From Acinetobacter albensis (GTDB taxonomy: Bacteria; Pseudomonadota; Gammaproteobacteria; Pseudomonadales; Moraxellaceae), in NCBI RefSeq assembly GCF_900095025.1, contig NZ_FMBK01000005.1, forward strand, positions 124,001 to 188,000: a DNA stretch of 64,000 nucleotides, read 5' to 3'. Positions 17,546 to 26,992 of this stretch are shown in pieces. Both the position numbers and the translations under genes were made by a program. The stretch's first letter is position 1; each line of letters opens with the position of its first letter. Below the pieces are notes generated by a model, which was given only the letters and a program-made list of their open reading frames with translations, had not been told where the DNA came from and did not search any database.

Positions 17546-20185
17546 GTGCTAGAAGCTTACCGCCAACACGTAGAAGAACGTGCCGCACTCGGAGTCCCAC
17601 CGAAGCCACTTGATGATGCTCAAACTGCTGAGTTGGTTGAATTGTTAAAAAATCCACCAGCTGGTGAAGAAGCATTCCTCGTTGATTTAATTGAAAACCG
17701 TGTGCCAGCAGGTGTTGACCAAGCTGCATATGTTAAAGCTGCTTTCTTGGCCGCTTTGGCTAAAGGTGAAGCAACTTCTCCACTATTATCTAAAGAACGT
17801 GCTGTTTACTTGCTAGGTACTATGCTTGGTGGTTATAACGTTGCTCCTTTAGTTACTCTTCTAGATGATGCAGAGCTTTCTGAACTTGCTGCTGAAGCTT
17901 TGAAAAAAACTTTACTTGTATTTGATGCGTTCCATGACGTTGCAGATAAAGCAAAAGCAGGTAACGTAAATGCACAAGCTGTTATGCAGTCTTGGGCTGA
18001 TGCTGAATGGTTCACAAGTCGTCCAGACGTTCCATCTGAAATTAAACTAACGGTTTTCAAAGTAACTGGCGAAACCAACACAGACGACTTGTCACCTGCA
18101 CAAGACGCGTGGAGCCGTCCAGACATTCCATTGCACGCAAATGCAATGCTTAAAAACGTACGTGACGGTATCAACCCAGAAGTTCCTGGTGAAGTTGGTC
18201 CATTAAACCAAATTAAAGACTTGATCGCGAAAGGCAACCAAGTTGCTTACGTAGGTGATGTTGTTGGTACGGGTTCAAGCCGTAAATCTGCAACGAACTC
18301 TGTACTTTGGTTCTTTGGTGATGATATTGCGCACATCCCGAACAAAAAAGATGGTGGTTACTGCCTAGGTTCTAAAATAGCTCCGATTTTCTTCAACACC
18401 ATGGAAGATGCTGGCGCGTTACCAATTGAGATTGATGTTGCAAACATGAACATGGGCGACGAAATCGTTCTAAACATTGATCATGCTGCTGCAAAAGTTT
18501 CTGCGTCTAAAGACGGTGCGGTGATTGCTGAAGCTGAACTTAAGACTCCAGTACTTCTAGATGAAGTTCGTGCGGGTGGCCGTATCAACTTAATCGTTGG
18601 TCGTGGTTTGACCACTAAAGCGCGTGAAGCTTTAGGTCTTGCTGCATCTACTTTATTCCGTGTTCCAGTTCAACCTGCTGCGACTGGCAAAGGTTTCACT
18701 CAAGCGCAGAAAATGGTAGGTCGCGCATGTGGTCTTCCTGAAGGTCAAGGCGTACTTCCAGGTACTTACTGTGAACCTAAGATGACGACTGTTGGTTCGC
18801 AAGATACGACTGGTCCAATGACGCGTGATGAATTGAAAGACTTAGCTTGCCTAGGTTTCTCAGCTGATCTTGTAATGCAGTCTTTCTGTCATACTGCGGC
18901 TTATCCAAAGCCAGTTGACGTTCAAATGCAACATACGCTTCCTGATTTCATTATGAATCGTGGTGGTGTGTCTTTACGCCCAGGTGACGGTATTATTCAC
19001 TCGTGGTTAAACCGTATGTTAATGCCAGATACTGTTGGTACAGGCGGTGATTCACATACGCGTTTCCCAATTGGTATTTCATTCCCAGCGGGTTCTGGTC
19101 TTGTAGCGTTCGCTGCTGCGACTGGTGTTATGCCACTTGATATGCCTGAATCTATCCTTGTTAAGTTCAAGGGTAAAATGCAACCTGGTATCACTCTACG
19201 TGACCTAGTACATGCAATTCCTTACGTTGCGATTCAGCAAGGTGACTTAACTGTAGAGAAGAAAGGTAAGAAAAACATCTTCTCTGGTCGTATTCTAGAA
19301 ATTGACCTTACAGAAATGGAAACTGACCTAACTGTTGAGCAAGCATTCGAACTTTCTGATGCTTCTGCTGAACGTTCTGCTGCAGGTTGTTCTATCACGC
19401 TTTCTGAAGAGAAAGTTGCTGAATACCTGAAATCAAACATCACAATGTTGAAGTGGATGATTTCTGAAGGTTATGGCGATGCGCGTACGATGGCTCGTCG
19501 TGTTGAAAACATGGAAAAATGGTTAGCGAATCCATCACTTCTTAAAGCTGATGCTGATGCTGAATACACGAAAGTGTATGAAATTGACCTTGCTACAATT
19601 ACTGAACCAGTTCTTTGCTGTCCAAACGACCCAGATGATGCGAAATTGCTTTCTGATGTTCAAGGCGTGAAAATTGACGAAGTATTCGTTGGTTCATGTA
19701 TGACGAACATTGGTCACTTCCGTGCAACTGGTAAGTTGTTAGAGAAAGTTCCTGGTGGCGTATTGTCAACTCGTTTGTGGATTGCTCCACCTACGCGTAT
19801 GGACGAACGTCAATTGATGGAAGAAGGTTTCTATAACATCTATGGTAAAGCTGGCGCGCGTACTGAAATGCCAGGTTGTTCATTATGTATGGGTAACCAA
19901 GCACGTGTAGCGCCGAACACTACTTGTGTATCGACTTCTACGCGTAACTTCCCGAACCGTTTAGGTCAAGGTGCGAACGTTTACTTAGCTTCTGCTGAAC
20001 TTGCATCTGTTGCTGCTGTATTGGGTAAATTGCCAAGTCCAGAAGAATACCAACAATATGCAGCTCAAATTGACAGCATGTCAGCTGACATCTATCAATA
20101 CTTAAGCTTTGACAAAATGAGCGACTATACTGACGCTGCTAAAGATGTTGATACGAAGAAAATTGCTGCTGCTCAATTGTCTTAA
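17546..20185 (+). CDS. acnB: aconitate hydratase B / 2-methylisocitrate dehydratase
   Basis: 879 residues; AcnB interconverts citrate and isocitrate in the TCA cycle and can hydrate 2-methyl-cis-aconitate. Domain order is the AcnB one: N-terminal HEAT-like domain (about 1-160), swivel domain with VVGTGSSRKSATNSVLWFFG, then the 4Fe-4S core with SFCHTAAYPKP, VGSCMTNIGHFRATG and MPGCSLCMGNQARV supplying the cluster cysteines. It starts at GTG with AAGAGGAA 10 bases upstream. Codon use is more GC-rich and regular than the neighbours, as in a highly expressed gene. Confidence 0.96.
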   Translation: MLEAYRQHVEERAALGVPPKPLDDAQTAELVELLKNPPAGEEAFLVDLIENRVPAGVDQAAYVKAAFLAALAKGEATSPLLSKERAVYLLGTMLGGYNVAPLVTLLDDAELSELAAEALKKTLLVFDAFHDVADKAKAGNVNAQAVMQSWADAEWFTSRPDVPSEIKLTVFKVTGETNTDDLSPAQDAWSRPDIPLHANAMLKNVRDGINPEVPGEVGPLNQIKDLIAKGNQVAYVGDVVGTGSSRKSATNSVLWFFGDDIAHIPNKKDGGYCLGSKIAPIFFNTMEDAGALPIEIDVANMNMGDEIVLNIDHAAAKVSASKDGAVIAEAELKTPVLLDEVRAGGRINLIVGRGLTTKAREALGLAASTLFRVPVQPAATGKGFTQAQKMVGRACGLPEGQGVLPGTYCEPKMTTVGSQDTTGPMTRDELKDLACLGFSADLVMQSFCHTAAYPKPVDVQMQHTLPDFIMNRGGVSLRPGDGIIHSWLNRMLMPDTVGTGGDSHTRFPIGISFPAGSGLVAFAAATGVMPLDMPESILVKFKGKMQPGITLRDLVHAIPYVAIQQGDLTVEKKGKKNIFSGRILEIDLTEMETDLTVEQAFELSDASAERSAAGCSITLSEEKVAEYLKSNITMLKWMISEGYGDARTMARRVENMEKWLANPSLLKADADAEYTKVYEIDLATITEPVLCCPNDPDDAKLLSDVQGVKIDEVFVGSCMTNIGHFRATGKLLEKVPGGVLSTRLWIAPPTRMDERQLMEEGFYNIYGKAGARTEMPGCSLCMGNQARVAPNTTCVSTSTRNFPNRLGQGANVYLASAELASVAAVLGKLPSPEEYQQYAAQIDSMSADIYQYLSFDKMSDYTDAAKDVDTKKIAAAQLS

Positions 20186-20201
20186 TGAGCTAGGATCGAG
20201 A

Positions 20202-20217
20202 AAAGCCGAAAGGCTTT
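20202..20217 (+). terminator. short hairpin after acnB
   Basis: AAAGCC-GAAA-GGCTTT with a GAAA tetraloop and weak T tract. It probably contributes to termination or mRNA 3'-end stability. Confidence 0.55.
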
Positions 20218-20278
20218 CCCTAGCGCAAGAGCATATCTATGATTTACTTTGAAAATTAAGTAATAAGCAGTATATGAT

Positions 20279-20305
20279 AAGGGCTGAGTAATCAGCCCTT
20301 TTTTT
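20279..20305 (+). terminator. strong intrinsic terminator between acnB and the AbiC-like gene
   Basis: A 9-bp perfect stem AAGGGCTGA / TCAGCCCTT with loop GTAA and seven T. It insulates the next gene, whose start lies within 35 bp. Confidence 0.88.
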
Positions 20306-20338
20306 AGATTTATGCCGAAAATATTATTTGAAAGACTA

Positions 20339-21397
20339 ATGAGTGACAAACCAAATTATTGGTTGACATATATACTATGCTTTTTTAGTTTTTTAGGATG
20401 TATAGGTATCTTAATAGGTATTTATATGTTTATAGAATACTCAGGGTTTGAAAAAAAAGAATATTATATTGAGAATCTTGGCTATTTAGGGAGTTACTTT
20501 TCGGGTTTAACAAGTTTTTTTATTTTGTTCTTAACTGTACTTGCAGTGTACTTTTCTAATAAAACATATAAGAAAGAGGGCTTGAGAGTTAAGCAACAGC
20601 GATTTGAAGATCATTTTTTTCATCTTTTACAAGTTCATCGTGAAAATGTTAAAAATATAGAGATCAATACAATTACAGGTAAAGAAATAAAAGGTGTAAA
20701 AGCAATTCTTTTGATGTTTAGAGAGTTAATGCTAATTTTGGAGTTAATTAATAATAAGCATACAGAAGAATTCAATAATATTAGGCGTTCAATATTTTCT
20801 TTGAAAAGACAGCAAGTTTTTTTTAAAGAAAAACTAGAAAATAAATATTTAGTTGAAATTTCTTTTTATTGTTTTTTCATTGGAGTAGGTAAGCGTTCAA
20901 ATAGAACGCTGAAATATTATTTAGAATCTAGATTTGGAGATAAGTTGTATGTTTCTAATGTCGTAGATTTTCTCTCAAACAATAGAATCCGTGAAAAAAT
21001 TCGTAAGAAAAAAGATTTTCCTTACAAATTGTTTGGAGGTCATCAGACACGTTTAGGACATTATTATCGTCATTTGTTTCATACAATAAAAATGATTGAT
21101 AGCTATCAAGAGGGAGAAGAGAATGATGAAATATATAAAGATTATGTAAGGAAACTAAGAATTCAACTGAATACGTATGAACAAGCATTACTTATTGTAA
21201 ATAGCTTAAGTGTTTTTGGTAAAGGGTGGGAACAATATATTTGGAAATATAAGCTTGTAAAAAATCTTCCTAAAGATTTTTATGATAAAGAAAAAGAGCT
21301 AGATTTAGAGAAAATTATTAAGGATATTTCTTTTAATTATAATGCAGAAAGTAATAAATACTTTGAATATGAAGAACAAATAATTGAAAAGCTTTAA
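20339..21397 (+). CDS. putative phage abortive-infection protein (putAbiC family)
   Basis: 352 residues from ATG 20339 (MSDKPNYW), preferred over ATG 20312 because the latter abuts the terminator T-run while GAAAG precedes 20339. Two N-terminal transmembrane helices (LTYILCFFSFLGCIGILIGI and a second at SGLTSFFILFLTVLAVYF) are followed by a cytoplasmic domain with FEDHFFHLLQVHRENVKNI and RLGHYYRHLFHTIKMID. This is the pattern of putative AbiC-type proteins (PF16872 as I recall). Members are thought to trigger abortive infection. The gene is much more AT-rich than acnB and stands alone, suggesting transfer. Confidence 0.72.
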   Translation: MSDKPNYWLTYILCFFSFLGCIGILIGIYMFIEYSGFEKKEYYIENLGYLGSYFSGLTSFFILFLTVLAVYFSNKTYKKEGLRVKQQRFEDHFFHLLQVHRENVKNIEINTITGKEIKGVKAILLMFRELMLILELINNKHTEEFNNIRRSIFSLKRQQVFFKEKLENKYLVEISFYCFFIGVGKRSNRTLKYYLESRFGDKLYVSNVVDFLSNNRIREKIRKKKDFPYKLFGGHQTRLGHYYRHLFHTIKMIDSYQEGEENDEIYKDYVRKLRIQLNTYEQALLIVNSLSVFGKGWEQYIWKYKLVKNLPKDFYDKEKELDLEKIIKDISFNYNAESNKYFEYEEQIIEKL

Positions 21398-21503
21398 TAA
21401 TAATTACTATAGCTTTTCAAAGTTGGATTTTATTATTTGTTAGACTTTACAGTTAAAGCAATAAATCGTTTAATCGCCGCATTGAAAATAATTTAAAAAG
21501 TTG

Positions 21504-21728
21504 ATGTATCAAATGGCAAAACAAGCACGGTTTTTATGTATTGGTGGTTTTTTAAATGGGTCAGGCTTGAAAGATCAAGGTGAAAAATTTGAATGTACAG
21601 AAAGTGCAAAGCAAGTAACTTATCGAAAGCTTCAGATCAGTCATCCAGATGTTTGGGAGGACTATTACTATGTGTGTGAAACCACTACAGATAAACAAGC
21701 TAGAAATTGGGTATATGATATCGAATAA
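21504..21728 (+). CDS. hypothetical protein
   Basis: 74 residues from ATG 21504 (a second ATG is at 21513). Basic and aromatic, with no signal peptide: CIGGFLNGSGLKDQGEKF, then CTESAKQVTYRKLQISHPD and YYYVCETTTDKQARNW. The internally spaced cysteines and compact charged sequence look like a real cytoplasmic protein. The family is unknown and no clear ribosome site is present. Confidence 0.5.
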   Translation: MYQMAKQARFLCIGGFLNGSGLKDQGEKFECTESAKQVTYRKLQISHPDVWEDYYYVCETTTDKQARNWVYDIE

Positions 21729-21923
21729 AAGTGCGTACTTATTTATTATATTTTAATCGTTCACTGTAAGCTTTTTATTAATTATCTGCATTATAGAGAT
21801 GTATTTTATCTATGATAATATTTGTACAAATGAGACCTAGATAGGCTAAGAATAACAATAACATCTTGTTCGTAACTGATGATTCTGTTTAAAATTAATT
21901 AAATAAGCATCATTGGATATCTC

Positions 21924-23147
21924 ATGAATTATCAATTCGATGCATTTTTGACTATAGTTGCAGCGGTTTGCGTATTATTGGTCGGGTATGTATTTGTCAA
22001 TAAAGTCAGTATACTAAAAAAATACAATATACCCGAACCTGTTGCAGGTGGTTTAGTCGCGGCTGTAATTACTTATTTTCTATTTAAAAGTTTTAATATT
22101 ACGGTGAATTTTGACACCAATATTCAGCAAATTTTTATGCTGATGTTCTTTACCTCCGTGGGATTAAGTGCAAGTTTGGTCAAGCTTAAAGAAGGTGGTA
22201 AATCACTACTGGTCTTCTTAGTTTGTGTAATTATATTTGTACTCTTACAAAATGTTGTAGGAATCAGTCTGGCCAAAGTTTTGGGATTAGATCCACTCAT
22301 TGGCTTAATCACAGGTTCAGTGACCTTAACTGGTGGACATGGTACGGCAGGTGCTTGGGGTAGTATCTTTGAACAAGAACATGGTGTACAAGGCGCAGTT
22401 GTATTAGGCATGGCCAGTGCGACATTTGGATTGGTGATTGGCGGTATGATGGGTGGGCCTGTCGCAAAGTTTCTTATACGGCGCTATCAATTAGCTGAAG
22501 AAGTTTCACCTGAAACTGGTCGTAATGAAGCACCACCTGCATCGCAAACAGCACCGTTCGAGTACCCAGAAAAAACCCGTCTAATCACCGCAGATGATGC
22601 TGTAAAAACGATGGGTATGTTTGCGGTTTGCATTAGTTTTGCTTATTTCATGACTGCAATTGCCAAAGGGCAATGGTTTGAATTACCAACGTTCGTTTGG
22701 GCACTCATGTGTGGTGTGATCTTACGTAATATTCTAGAGCATGGTTTAAAAGTTCAAGTGTTTGACCGTTGCATAGATGTTTTTGGGAATGCATCTTTGG
22801 CACTATTTCTATCGATGGCTTTAATGTCATTACAGTTATGGTTACTAGCAGACTTGGCAGGGCCTTTGGTGATTATTCTGATTGTTCAGACCGTTTTCTT
22901 AGCTTTGTATCTATATTTTGTGACCTTCCGTGTGATGGGCAAAACTTATGATGCTGCGGTATTGTGTGCCGGTCAATGTGGCGTAAATTTAGGTGCCACT
23001 CCAACGGCAATTGCTAATATTCAAGCAGTGACAAATACTTATGGGGCATCTCATAAAGCTTTCTTAATTATTCCACTGACGGGTGCATTCTTTGTCGATA
23101 TTGTGAATGCATTTGTGATCCAATTTTCAATTGGGATCTTGAACTAA
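21924..23147 (+). CDS. gltS: sodium/glutamate symporter
   Basis: A 407-residue polytopic inner-membrane carrier. It shows the ESS-family signature: N-terminal NIPEPVAGGLVAA, then the first reentrant loop TLTGGHGTAGAWG and the C-terminal copy CAGQCGVNLGATPTAIANI. The two inverted GG-containing loops are the Na+/glutamate transport core. Length is typical (about 400). It is monocistronic with a strong terminator 28 bp downstream. Confidence 0.94.
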   Translation: MNYQFDAFLTIVAAVCVLLVGYVFVNKVSILKKYNIPEPVAGGLVAAVITYFLFKSFNITVNFDTNIQQIFMLMFFTSVGLSASLVKLKEGGKSLLVFLVCVIIFVLLQNVVGISLAKVLGLDPLIGLITGSVTLTGGHGTAGAWGSIFEQEHGVQGAVVLGMASATFGLVIGGMMGGPVAKFLIRRYQLAEEVSPETGRNEAPPASQTAPFEYPEKTRLITADDAVKTMGMFAVCISFAYFMTAIAKGQWFELPTFVWALMCGVILRNILEHGLKVQVFDRCIDVFGNASLALFLSMALMSLQLWLLADLAGPLVIILIVQTVFLALYLYFVTFRVMGKTYDAAVLCAGQCGVNLGATPTAIANIQAVTNTYGASHKAFLIIPLTGAFFVDIVNAFVIQFSIGILN

Positions 23148-23174
23148 TTCATCTATTACGAATTCTTAAAAATA

Positions 23175-23198
23175 AAAAAGCACCATTAGGTGCTTTTT
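23175..23198. terminator. gltS terminator
   Basis: Perfect 10-bp stem AAAAAGCACC / GGTGCTTTTT, loop ATTA. Confidence 0.9.
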
Positions 23199-23980
23199 TA
23201 TGACTTATCAATTTTTATAAATTATTAATTTTAGAAAAAAACACCCCATAGTTAAGTTTTTTATAATTTTTGGTTTTGGGGTGGCATAGTTAGTTAATTT
23301 GCAGTTAATTTAAAAAAACAATTAAAAACAAAAAATTATTTTCATATTAATGAGTGTGAAAAGCAGTTGATTAATAAGGTTCTTTTTATTTTATTGGTCA
23401 TTTTATCTATTTTAGACGTAGTTTACGTTAAATTAGCTCACACTTTACACCAAGATTAGGCCCAATAATTAAACCTCCTAAAGCTAAAAAAGTGATGAGT
23501 CATATCAAATTAAACTTATGTTTAATGGCAGGCGTATTAGTGCAATAACAGATTTTTTGAACTTCGCACCATCATTCTCACGATACTTTTTAGATAAAAC
23601 CAAGTGTGTTAGCCAAATTTTAAAGCTGATAAAGTGTTTGTTTTTAATTTCGAATCTTAGCTTTCACTCATACTGGCTCATCAAAAGCTACGCATATAAC
23701 TTCTTGAACCGTATTGAGGTATTCACCTGGAGAAAGCTGAAATCAACCATAAAATAGAACGAATATTTAGATGATGAAAGTATTATATAATCAATAGTTT
23801 AAAGGCAGTGTGGATATATTGACCTTGCGCAAGGGATATGGCCTATTTCAGCTATAGTGGACGTAGCTATAGTAATTCACTTAGGATTTCAAAAGAAGTT
23901 CGCAGAAATGTGGGCTTTTTTGACATTGATTGGTCATACAAATAAAGGATAATAGGCACTTTATTTTTGAACTCTTTTTT
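23199..23980. other. 780-bp AT-rich gap
   Basis: No convincing gene. A 79-codon frame (23518-23757) has random-looking composition and no ribosome site, and was left out. A short direct repeat AGCTATAGT occurs twice near 23852-23876. A CACCCC / GGGGTG hairpin lies near 23242-23285. Confidence 0.45.
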
Positions 23981-24220
23981 ATGCCCACAGTTGATGTTAA
24001 TAAGTTAAACACTATTTTTAGTGATGTAATAGCAAGAAATAAAAAACCTGAAAAAATATTAATAGGCTATAAAGTTTACGCAGAGTTGATGAATGATCGC
24101 AGCTTCTTTGAAGAAGTAGTAGGCTCCGCAATGGATCCAAATAAGCGGACATACAAAAAAATTAAAATTAAAATTACTCAAGATGACAGTCAGCTTGAAG
24201 TAAAGTGTTCAAGGGAATAG
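23981..24220 (+). CDS. hypothetical protein
   Basis: 79 residues from ATG 23981 (MPTVDVNKLNTIFSDVIARN); the frame also extends to a TTG at 23930, but that part is poor in codon quality. A mixed-charge cytoplasmic protein with IGYKVYAELMNDRSFFEEVV and a basic KKIKIKIT strand. No family recognised. A good intrinsic terminator follows, supporting a real transcription unit. Confidence 0.5.
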   Translation: MPTVDVNKLNTIFSDVIARNKKPEKILIGYKVYAELMNDRSFFEEVVGSAMDPNKRTYKKIKIKITQDDSQLEVKCSRE

Positions 24221-24234
24221 ATTTAAATATCAAC

Positions 24235-24263
24235 AAAAGCTCATTGAAAAGGTGGGCTTTTTT
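24235..24263 (+). terminator. intrinsic terminator
   Basis: Stem AAAAGCTCA / TGGGCTTTT (one G-T pair), nine-base loop, six T. Confidence 0.75.
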
Positions 24264-24362
24264 ATAGCGATATCTTTAGTCGTAGTGGTTTAAATTGAAT
24301 GCTGCCACGAGATAATTTAATTAGTATCACTTATTGCTGATATAGTACTTTCTTACTAGGAC

Positions 24363-24659
24363 ATGTCTAATATGAAAGATACTTATAGATATCTATATAC
24401 TCGTATCAGTATATTTGGTTTTTTACCGACGCATAAAGTGTTTGTGAGTAATACCAGTAAAAAATCAAAATTAATTTTTGCTGATAATACGTTTATGTAT
24501 GGTCTTATTTCTGATTGGGCTTTGAATAATTCAGATTTTGGTAGTGATAAAGTTACATGGCTAGAAGAGCCTAAATCCTATTTAGAGAATGAAATAAAGA
24601 AATTGGGGTTATATCGATCTTCTCATCCTGAATTTATAACAGAATCAGAAATTCATTAG
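24363..24659 (+). CDS. hypothetical protein
   Basis: 98 residues beginning MSNMKDTYRYLYTRISIFG, with AGGAC just before the ATG. A soluble protein with SKKSKLIFADNTFMYG and an acidic C-terminus (PEFITESEIH). No family recognised. It lies in the decayed stretch between gltS and a pseudo-tRNA, and its promoter or partner genes are not evident. Confidence 0.5.
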   Translation: MSNMKDTYRYLYTRISIFGFLPTHKVFVSNTSKKSKLIFADNTFMYGLISDWALNNSDFGSDKVTWLEEPKSYLENEIKKLGLYRSSHPEFITESEIH

Positions 24660-24754
24660 ATTTATTTGCATTATCTAGATATTAAAATGATTTTGGATTT
24701 AAATTAATAAAGATTGTATTAGACCTAATAAGACGTATACAGGCGCCTCGTTGA

Positions 24755-24831
<77 letters not shown>

Positions 24832-24853
24832 ACGAAAAAGATTCAAAGTTTAT

Positions 24854-24887
24854 ACCCTAATTAGTTTTATGCTTCTTAGGGTTTTTT
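24854..24887 (+). terminator. terminator of the pseudo-tRNA unit
   Basis: Stem ACCCTAA / TTAGGGT with a 15-base loop and six T. Relative to the intact copy, the second stem pair changed from G-C to C-G on both arms, so pairing is kept. Confidence 0.6.
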
Positions 24888-24967
24888 AAGATCTAGATTT
24901 TCGCTGTGATCGCTTACTGATTGATCAAAACTTTTACATTTTATAAAGTCTACCTAATTCCGCAAAT

Positions 24968-25158
24968 TTATTGAGTAAGCTTGGAGTAATCGGGTATTGT
25001 CCAATCTAAACCATATAATTTAATGAGGCTCTAAATAAGGCCTGTAACCATTCAGTAGTAGGATCAAACCAAATCGAAAGTTTTCCTCGATTGATTAAAG
25101 TTCGATTGTAAAAGCACCAATTCTTTGTATAGTAGATTATAGTTGTAAGCCTATTCAT
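24968..25158 (-). pseudogene. IS5-family transposase remnant
   Basis: On the minus strand ATG 25158 opens a 50-codon frame containing YYTKNWCFYNRTLINRGKLS, then IWFDPTTEWLQALFR. This is the N-terminal signature of IS5-group transposases (W-x-x-Y-N-x-x-L-I-x-R-G-x-L-x-I-W). It stops at 25006, but one base away the other frame continues LDWTIPDYSKL, the conserved 'PDYS-x-L' segment that follows in these proteins. The spacing implies an internal deletion plus a frameshift. Only a fragment remains; no intact ends are identified. Confidence 0.72.
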
Positions 25159-25505
25159 TCGGAAATGATATTGCTGAACAACCTTTTATGGGAGGTTGGT
25201 ACAACAAAGTAGTTGCAAGCTGTGGATAACTTTATTATTTCGCTTGATTTACGCCAATTAGTTGTAAGTTGTTCATTTTAGACAATAAAAAACCCCATGG
25301 TTAGGGGTTAGTCGTATACAAGTCAAGCTCATATACTGTAAGAGGCTCATCTCAAACTGAGGGTATTAAAACATAAAAATAATTCAAAAACATCAAGTGA
25401 TTGCTTTTAAATTCTATATTATTGAAAGTTAAAAATAAAAATGTATACTCAGGACTGAGTTTTAAAATAATGCCTAAAATTAACCTTTACAAAAGAAATT
25501 TATAA
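25159..25505. other. gap with IS debris and a weak hairpin
   Basis: Probably the outer part of the same IS remnant, then AT-rich DNA. A hairpin AACCCC / GGGGTT lies at 25291-25309. No gene. Confidence 0.4.
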
Positions 25506-25718
25506 ATGAAAGAATATAAAGTTGTTATTTATCAAGAGGGGTTATTGGGATCTTTACTGTTTGGTTCATCCAAAGTAGACCCAGTAAAATTTACCAATTT
25601 TTTAAATCAAAATGCTGCACAAGGTTGGTCTGTGATCACGATGGAAAAAGATATTCGCCGTATGTTACTGTTTTGGAAACGTGAAGCTTATGTGGTTATT
25701 TTGGAAAGAATGAAATGA
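25506..25718 (+). CDS. DUF4177-family small protein
   Basis: 70 residues, MKEYKVVIYQEGLLGS, then NQNAAQGWSVITMEKD and a C-terminal YVVILER. The 'N...A.GW.V' core and the terminal hydrophobic strand are the DUF4177 pattern. Function of the family is unknown. Its last codons overlap the next gene through an ATGA, so translation is coupled. Confidence 0.72.
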   Translation: MKEYKVVIYQEGLLGSLLFGSSKVDPVKFTNFLNQNAAQGWSVITMEKDIRRMLLFWKREAYVVILERMK

Positions 25719-25948
25719 AGTATGGTGTGATTAGTTCACTGACAATTTCAGTTTTATGGGCTTTACTTGCAATTGTCCAATTATGGTTTTCAGTTTTAAC
25801 GAGTGAAAACTTTATGAAAATCACGATATCTGCAGCAATTTTGGTTGGAGTTATTGTGATCGTTAGCTTAGTTGTCCGAGAATATTTGTCTGATAAAAAA
25901 CTCAAAAAGAAGGTTTTATTGATGAATAATAAAATCAAAAAACAATAA
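25715..25948 (+). CDS. small two-helix membrane protein
   Basis: 77 residues with two hydrophobic segments (SSLTISVLWALLAIVQLWFS and ITISAAILVGVIVIVSLVV) and a strongly basic cytoplasmic tail (KKLKKKVLLMNNKIKKQ). The start codon overlaps the DUF4177 stop by four bases, so the pair forms a two-gene operon. The function is unknown. A long hairpin follows. Confidence 0.65.
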   Translation: MKYGVISSLTISVLWALLAIVQLWFSVLTSENFMKITISAAILVGVIVIVSLVVREYLSDKKLKKKVLLMNNKIKKQ

Positions 25949-25967
25949 ATGGGTCATTAAGATAAAG

Positions 25968-25998
25968 ACTCCTAAAATGAAAATATCATTTTAGGAGT
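25968..25998. terminator. 13-bp stem hairpin, bidirectional
   Basis: Perfect stem ACTCCTAAAATGA / TCATTTTAGGAGT, loop AAATA, between convergent genes; T tract weak. Confidence 0.7.
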
Positions 25999-26009
25999 TT
26001 AAATCAAAG

Positions 26010-26885
26010 CTAAACAACCAATTGTTGTTCAATGACTGACCATAAATTTTGATGTGATTTTTTGAACATAAGCATATGACCAATGGCTTTATGCGCATAG
26101 TGTTTAGGTTTTAGTTCAATCATTTGGGTATTGGCGTTCGGATATAAGCGCAATAAATCTTTTACATTGGCTTCTGTCGCAATTTCATCATCTGATGACC
26201 AGATTGAGATAATAGGACAATTAATTTCGGCATGGTAATCTTGAAATACAGTTTTACCTATCGCATTCAGGACATATCCAGGTTTGCTGCAAAATTGTGC
26301 CCATTGTTGAGCAACATCTTTAGGTAAGTTCTCACCCATACCAATCGCTTGAGTTGGCCCATATCCTTGCGTAATACGTGCTAATGGAAAAATAACATTA
26401 AACATCAACGGTGCCAGTAATTTCGTTTTACCTTTTAAACCTTTGATATGTCCAGTTGAGCCTGAAACAGCAATTACTTTGGCAACTTTTTGATAATTTG
26501 GCACAATTCCCAGAAGCTGACCGCCTGCGCTATGACCTAATAATATTACTTGCTCTGCTTGAGTTTTACATAAGAGCGTGTCAATTGCAGCAGGAATATC
26601 AAGTTGTCCCCACTGTACAATACTAGCTTGAGATTGCTTGAGCGGGCCATGTAAAGAACGGCCAATACCACGAAAATCAAAGCTTAAAACATCATAACCT
26701 TGAGTAGTTAGCCATTCTGCAAACGCTTGGTAAAAGTGTTGGGTAATACCTGTAGCAGGACAAATTAAAACAGGATAGCGCTTATGATTGGTTTTTTGAT
26801 TGGGATAAAAACGTCCACTTAAGCAATAACCATCTTTGCAGTTAATTTCTAGGCTTTCAAAAATAGTCATATTAAATACGCACAT
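26010..26885 (-). CDS. alpha/beta-hydrolase (COG4757-like)
   Basis: 291 residues. Visible are ICPATGITQHFYQAFAEWL (oxyanion side), FDFRGIGRS, the nucleophile elbow LGHSAGGQ, an acid region IWSSDDEIAT and a late histidine (AIGHMLMF). The 'C-P-A-T-G' opening resembles predicted cytoplasmic alpha/beta-hydrolases of COG4757. No signal peptide is seen. ATG 26870 is a possible alternative start. Substrate unknown. Confidence 0.75.
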   Translation of the reverse strand: MCVFNMTIFESLEINCKDGYCLSGRFYPNQKTNHKRYPVLICPATGITQHFYQAFAEWLTTQGYDVLSFDFRGIGRSLHGPLKQSQASIVQWGQLDIPAAIDTLLCKTQAEQVILLGHSAGGQLLGIVPNYQKVAKVIAVSGSTGHIKGLKGKTKLLAPLMFNVIFPLARITQGYGPTQAIGMGENLPKDVAQQWAQFCSKPGYVLNAIGKTVFQDYHAEINCPIISIWSSDDEIATEANVKDLLRLYPNANTQMIELKPKHYAHKAIGHMLMFKKSHQNLWSVIEQQLVV

Positions 26886-26992
26886 TCATTTTTCTTAGTT
26901 GTACTGTACCCAAATTCTAAAAACAAACTTGCATAATTCATGACTTTAAAGTCAGAATAGCGTTCTAAAAATAAGGATATAAATCAATTAGT

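Noticed and set aside
23518-23757. 79-codon plus-strand frame
   Set aside because: No ribosome site and random-looking composition in an AT-rich gap.
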